6,867 nt of DNA from CAZGGW01 sp964525365 (GTDB lineage: Bacteria > Bacillota_I > Bacilli_A > RF39 > UBA660): the NCBI GenBank assembly GCA_964525365.1, contig CAZGGW010000041.1, positions 1 through 6,867 on the forward strand. Direction: 5' to 3'. Positions 5,262-6,867 of this stretch are shown piece after piece (the stretch's first letter is position 1; each line of letters starts with the position of its first letter). The notes beneath the pieces are model-generated. The model had not been told where the DNA came from, did no database searches, and saw nothing but the letters and a program-made list of their open reading frames with translations. The position numbers and the translations under genes were made by a program.

Positions 5262-6738
5262 ATAATACAATTGCTATTAAATTGTTGCTACCTTTATTGA
5301 CCATTTTAGTTATTGTTTGACATAGTTTATATCTAGCAGATTCTGGTAATAGAGCAAGTTTAGCTTGAATTCCCTCTTGTACAATTACATCAAGGCTTCT
5401 TCCAAATATTTCACTTTTCCATATACTAGAAGCATCTGTTTCTTGATTTTTCATTAAATGGTCTATTAATTCTTTACTTTGAACTTCACTTCCTATAATA
5501 GGTTCAAACGAACTTTCAACATCAATTTTTAACATATGTATTGAAGTTCCTGTTGCTTTTAATTTTACACCATATCTTCCACCCTGTTTAATGATCTCCG
5601 GATTTTGAAGTTTCATATCTTCTAATTTTGGAAAAGCAATACCATAACCTGTTTGTTCAACTTGTTTGATTGCTGATTTTATACTTTCATATTCACTTTT
5701 TCCTTCAGTAAAGTCAATAAATACTCTAAGTAAGTCTGCTTTTGAATTAATATTGATACCCACTAATTCCTTAAGAATCTTATCATATAATTCATTTGGT
5801 GCTTCTAATGTAAGCATTACATCACCAGTTTTAGTATTTACATTGGATATATATGCTTTACTTATTTCATCTGCATCTTCAAAATTTAAATTAATATTTT
5901 CAACATCTCTCAATTTATCTACATTTACCACACACTCTTTCATTTTTTCAATAAACTTTTGCTTTAGTGGATGATTTTTTGAAAGCACTGCGACCCAATC
6001 CGGAATATTAACAGATATATGTTCTACTGGGAATTCATATAAAGCTTCTTTAAGTATATTTAATATGTCTTTTTCACCCATATTTTCAATACTTAAAGGA
6101 ATTACTGGTACATTATGTTCTTCTCTCAAAGCATTTACTACATTTTGTGTTTCTATATTTTCAGGATGCGTTGTATTCATGATTACAATAAAAGGTTTAT
6201 TAATATTTTTAAGTTCATTTATTACTTTTTCTTCTGCTTCTACAAAATTACTTCTTGGAAGTTCACCAATAGAACCATCGGTAGTTATTACTATTCCAAT
6301 AGTAGCGTGATCTTTTATAACTTTTTCCGTTCCAATTTCAGCCGCTTCTACAAATGGCATTTCTTCAGTATACCAAGGCGTCTTAACCATTCTGGGATTA
6401 CCTGACTCATCCTCATATCCTAGTGCACCTGGAGTTATAAAACCTACACAATCTACAAGTTTAATATTTGTTTCAATTTCATCGATTTTGATATTTGCTC
6501 CTGAACTAGGTACAAATTTAGGTTCAATAGTCATAATAGTCTTACCTTGAGCAGTTTGAGGTATTTCATCTAAACATCTTTTCTTTTCTATTTCATCTGA
6601 TATATTTGGAACAACTAATGTTTCTATACACTTTTTAATAAACGTGGACTTACCAGTTCTTACTGCCCCTACTACACCTAAATATATTTCTCCACTAGAC
6701 TTTGCTGAGATACTTTCTAATATTTCTTTTTTGTCCAA
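5260..6738 (-). CDS. spoIVA: Stage IV sporulation protein A (spore coat morphogenetic ATPase)
   Basis: SpoIVA is made in the mother cell, is recruited to the forespore by SpoVM, and polymerises with ATP hydrolysis into the basement layer on which the coat assembles; it is also needed for the cortex. The protein is recognisable end to end. The Walker A motif GAVRTGKST has Lys30, GKTIMTIEPKF carries the sensor-threonine region (T70, then Ile71), and LVDCVGF holds the Walker B Asp96. The middle and C-terminus are family-typical (EIIKQGGRYGVKLKA, SIWKSEIFGRSL, and the ending LIAIVL). TTG 6738 is chosen as the start: AAAAGGAG lies nine bases upstream, length becomes 492 residues as in B. subtilis, and Lys30 falls at the same number. 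ATG 6747 (495 residues) abuts that ribosome binding site with no spacer. A mother-cell sigma-E promoter is expected, but only a weak -10-like box is visible. Confidence 0.96.
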   Translation of the reverse strand: MDKKEILESISAKSSGEIYLGVVGAVRTGKSTFIKKCIETLVVPNISDEIEKKRCLDEIPQTAQGKTIMTIEPKFVPSSGANIKIDEIETNIKLVDCVGFITPGALGYEDESGNPRMVKTPWYTEEMPFVEAAEIGTEKVIKDHATIGIVITTDGSIGELPRSNFVEAEEKVINELKNINKPFIVIMNTTHPENIETQNVVNALREEHNVPVIPLSIENMGEKDILNILKEALYEFPVEHISVNIPDWVAVLSKNHPLKQKFIEKMKECVVNVDKLRDVENINLNFEDADEISKAYISNVNTKTGDVMLTLEAPNELYDKILKELVGININSKADLLRVFIDFTEGKSEYESIKSAIKQVEQTGYGIAFPKLEDMKLQNPEIIKQGGRYGVKLKATGTSIHMLKIDVESSFEPIIGSEVQSKELIDHLMKNQETDASSIWKSEIFGRSLDVIVQEGIQAKLALLPESARYKLCQTITKMVNKGSNNLIAIVL

Positions 6739-6747
6739 TTTACTCAT

Positions 6748-6755
6748 CTCCTTTT
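6748..6755 (-). promoter_or_regulatory. Ribosome binding site bearing on the spoIVA start
   Basis: On the minus strand AAAAGGAG ends immediately before ATG 6747, leaving no spacer, but lies nine bases from the in-frame TTG at 6738-6736. The spacing favours TTG initiation. Confidence 0.6.
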
Positions 6756-6768
6756 AATATTTCACTTA

Positions 6769-6776
6769 AACTTATG
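6769..6776 (-). promoter_or_regulatory. Possible sigma-E -10 box of spoIVA
   Basis: CATAAGTT on the minus strand resembles the sigma-E -10 consensus (CATAnnnT) and lies about 20-30 bases upstream of the spoIVA start. No convincing -35 partner is present: at normal spacing it would fall in the T run of the upstream terminator. Tentative. Confidence 0.25.
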
Positions 6777-6784
6777 TAATACTC

Positions 6785-6813
6785 AAAAAAAAAGAACAAA
6801 TTTTGTTCTTTTT
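6785..6813 (-). terminator. Intrinsic terminator of the gene upstream of spoIVA
   Basis: An 11-bp perfect stem (6789-6799 with 6803-6813), built on AAAAAGAACAA and TTGTTCTTTTT, has a 3-base loop. On the minus strand it ends in a run of nine T (6793-6785), a strong terminator. It overlaps the stop codon of the partial gene at 6812-6814 and separates that gene from spoIVA. Confidence 0.85.
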
Positions 6814-6867
6814 ATATACTTAAATATTTATCTGTTATTCTTTTTACTTTTTCTTTAGTTATTGGAT
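6812..6867 (-). CDS. C-terminal end of an unidentified protein (partial)
   Basis: The minus strand is open from the window edge to TAA at 6814-6812, encoding the 17 whole residues PITKEKVKRITDKYLSI. The charged, helix-like composition and the strong terminator starting at the stop codon suggest a real gene end rather than chance. The other two frames close quickly. The product cannot be recognised from this fragment; in B. subtilis this position lies near gpsA/der, but nothing here confirms either. Confidence 0.5.
   Translation of the reverse strand, partial: PITKEKVKRITDKYLSI

Noticed and set aside
5666..6405. Several plus-strand open frames opposite spoIVA
   Set aside because: They overlap each other and the conserved SpoIVA coding region and lack ribosome binding sites or known motifs.
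5260..6738. SpoIVA as a generic translation-factor-like GTPase
   Set aside because: The Walker A region resembles GTPases, but the whole length, including the C-terminal LIAIVL ending, matches SpoIVA, an ATPase.

Overview
The window is an A+T-rich (roughly 30 % G+C by eye) chromosomal segment that reads as Bacillota. Two things point there: a full-length SpoIVA, the morphogenetic ATPase of endospore formation, and the gene company SpoIVA-HU and DnaD-Nth-class A PBP, which is typical of Bacilli. TGA is used as a stop (end of nth) and tryptophans are TGG, so the standard bacterial code applies rather than the mycoplasma code. Very low G+C, tight packing and sporulation genes would suit an uncultured gut Bacilli/Erysipelotrichia-type lineage, but placement below phylum/class is a guess.

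Layout from left to right: (1) 1-2343, plus strand, a class A penicillin-binding protein whose N-terminus lies outside the window. (2) 2352-4342, minus strand, nth (endonuclease III), dnaD (replication restart/initiation) and cca (tRNA nucleotidyltransferase family, unusually short), tightly packed and read in the order cca-dnaD-nth. (3) 4393-4665, minus strand, the nucleoid protein HU with its own promoter, leader and terminator. (4) 4802-5251, plus strand, a small GNAT acetyltransferase transcribed divergently from HU. (5) 5260-6738, minus strand, spoIVA, convergent with the GNAT gene. (6) 6812-6867, minus strand, the last codons of an unidentified gene ending in a terminator just upstream of spoIVA.

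Functionally these are mostly housekeeping genes for cell-wall synthesis, DNA repair, replication initiation, tRNA maturation, chromosome packing and spore coat assembly. The order looks like a compressed version of the corresponding B. subtilis region, where spoIVA-hbs, cca and dnaD-nth-ponA lie in the same relative order but with many genes between them (from memory).

I see no mobile element, phage, CRISPR, defence system, tRNA or rRNA, and no evidence of a new multi-gene system. The points that deserve a second look are local: every gene end that has a terminator overlaps it with the stop codon, and two convergent junctions share the same 8-nt mirrored geometry; a Glu-to-Asp change at a glycosyltransferase active-site position of the PBP; a Cca lacking about a third of its usual length behind a promoter that predicts a leaderless mRNA; a 17-bp perfect palindrome in the HU leader; and a probable TTG start plus a sensor-threonine substitution in SpoIVA.
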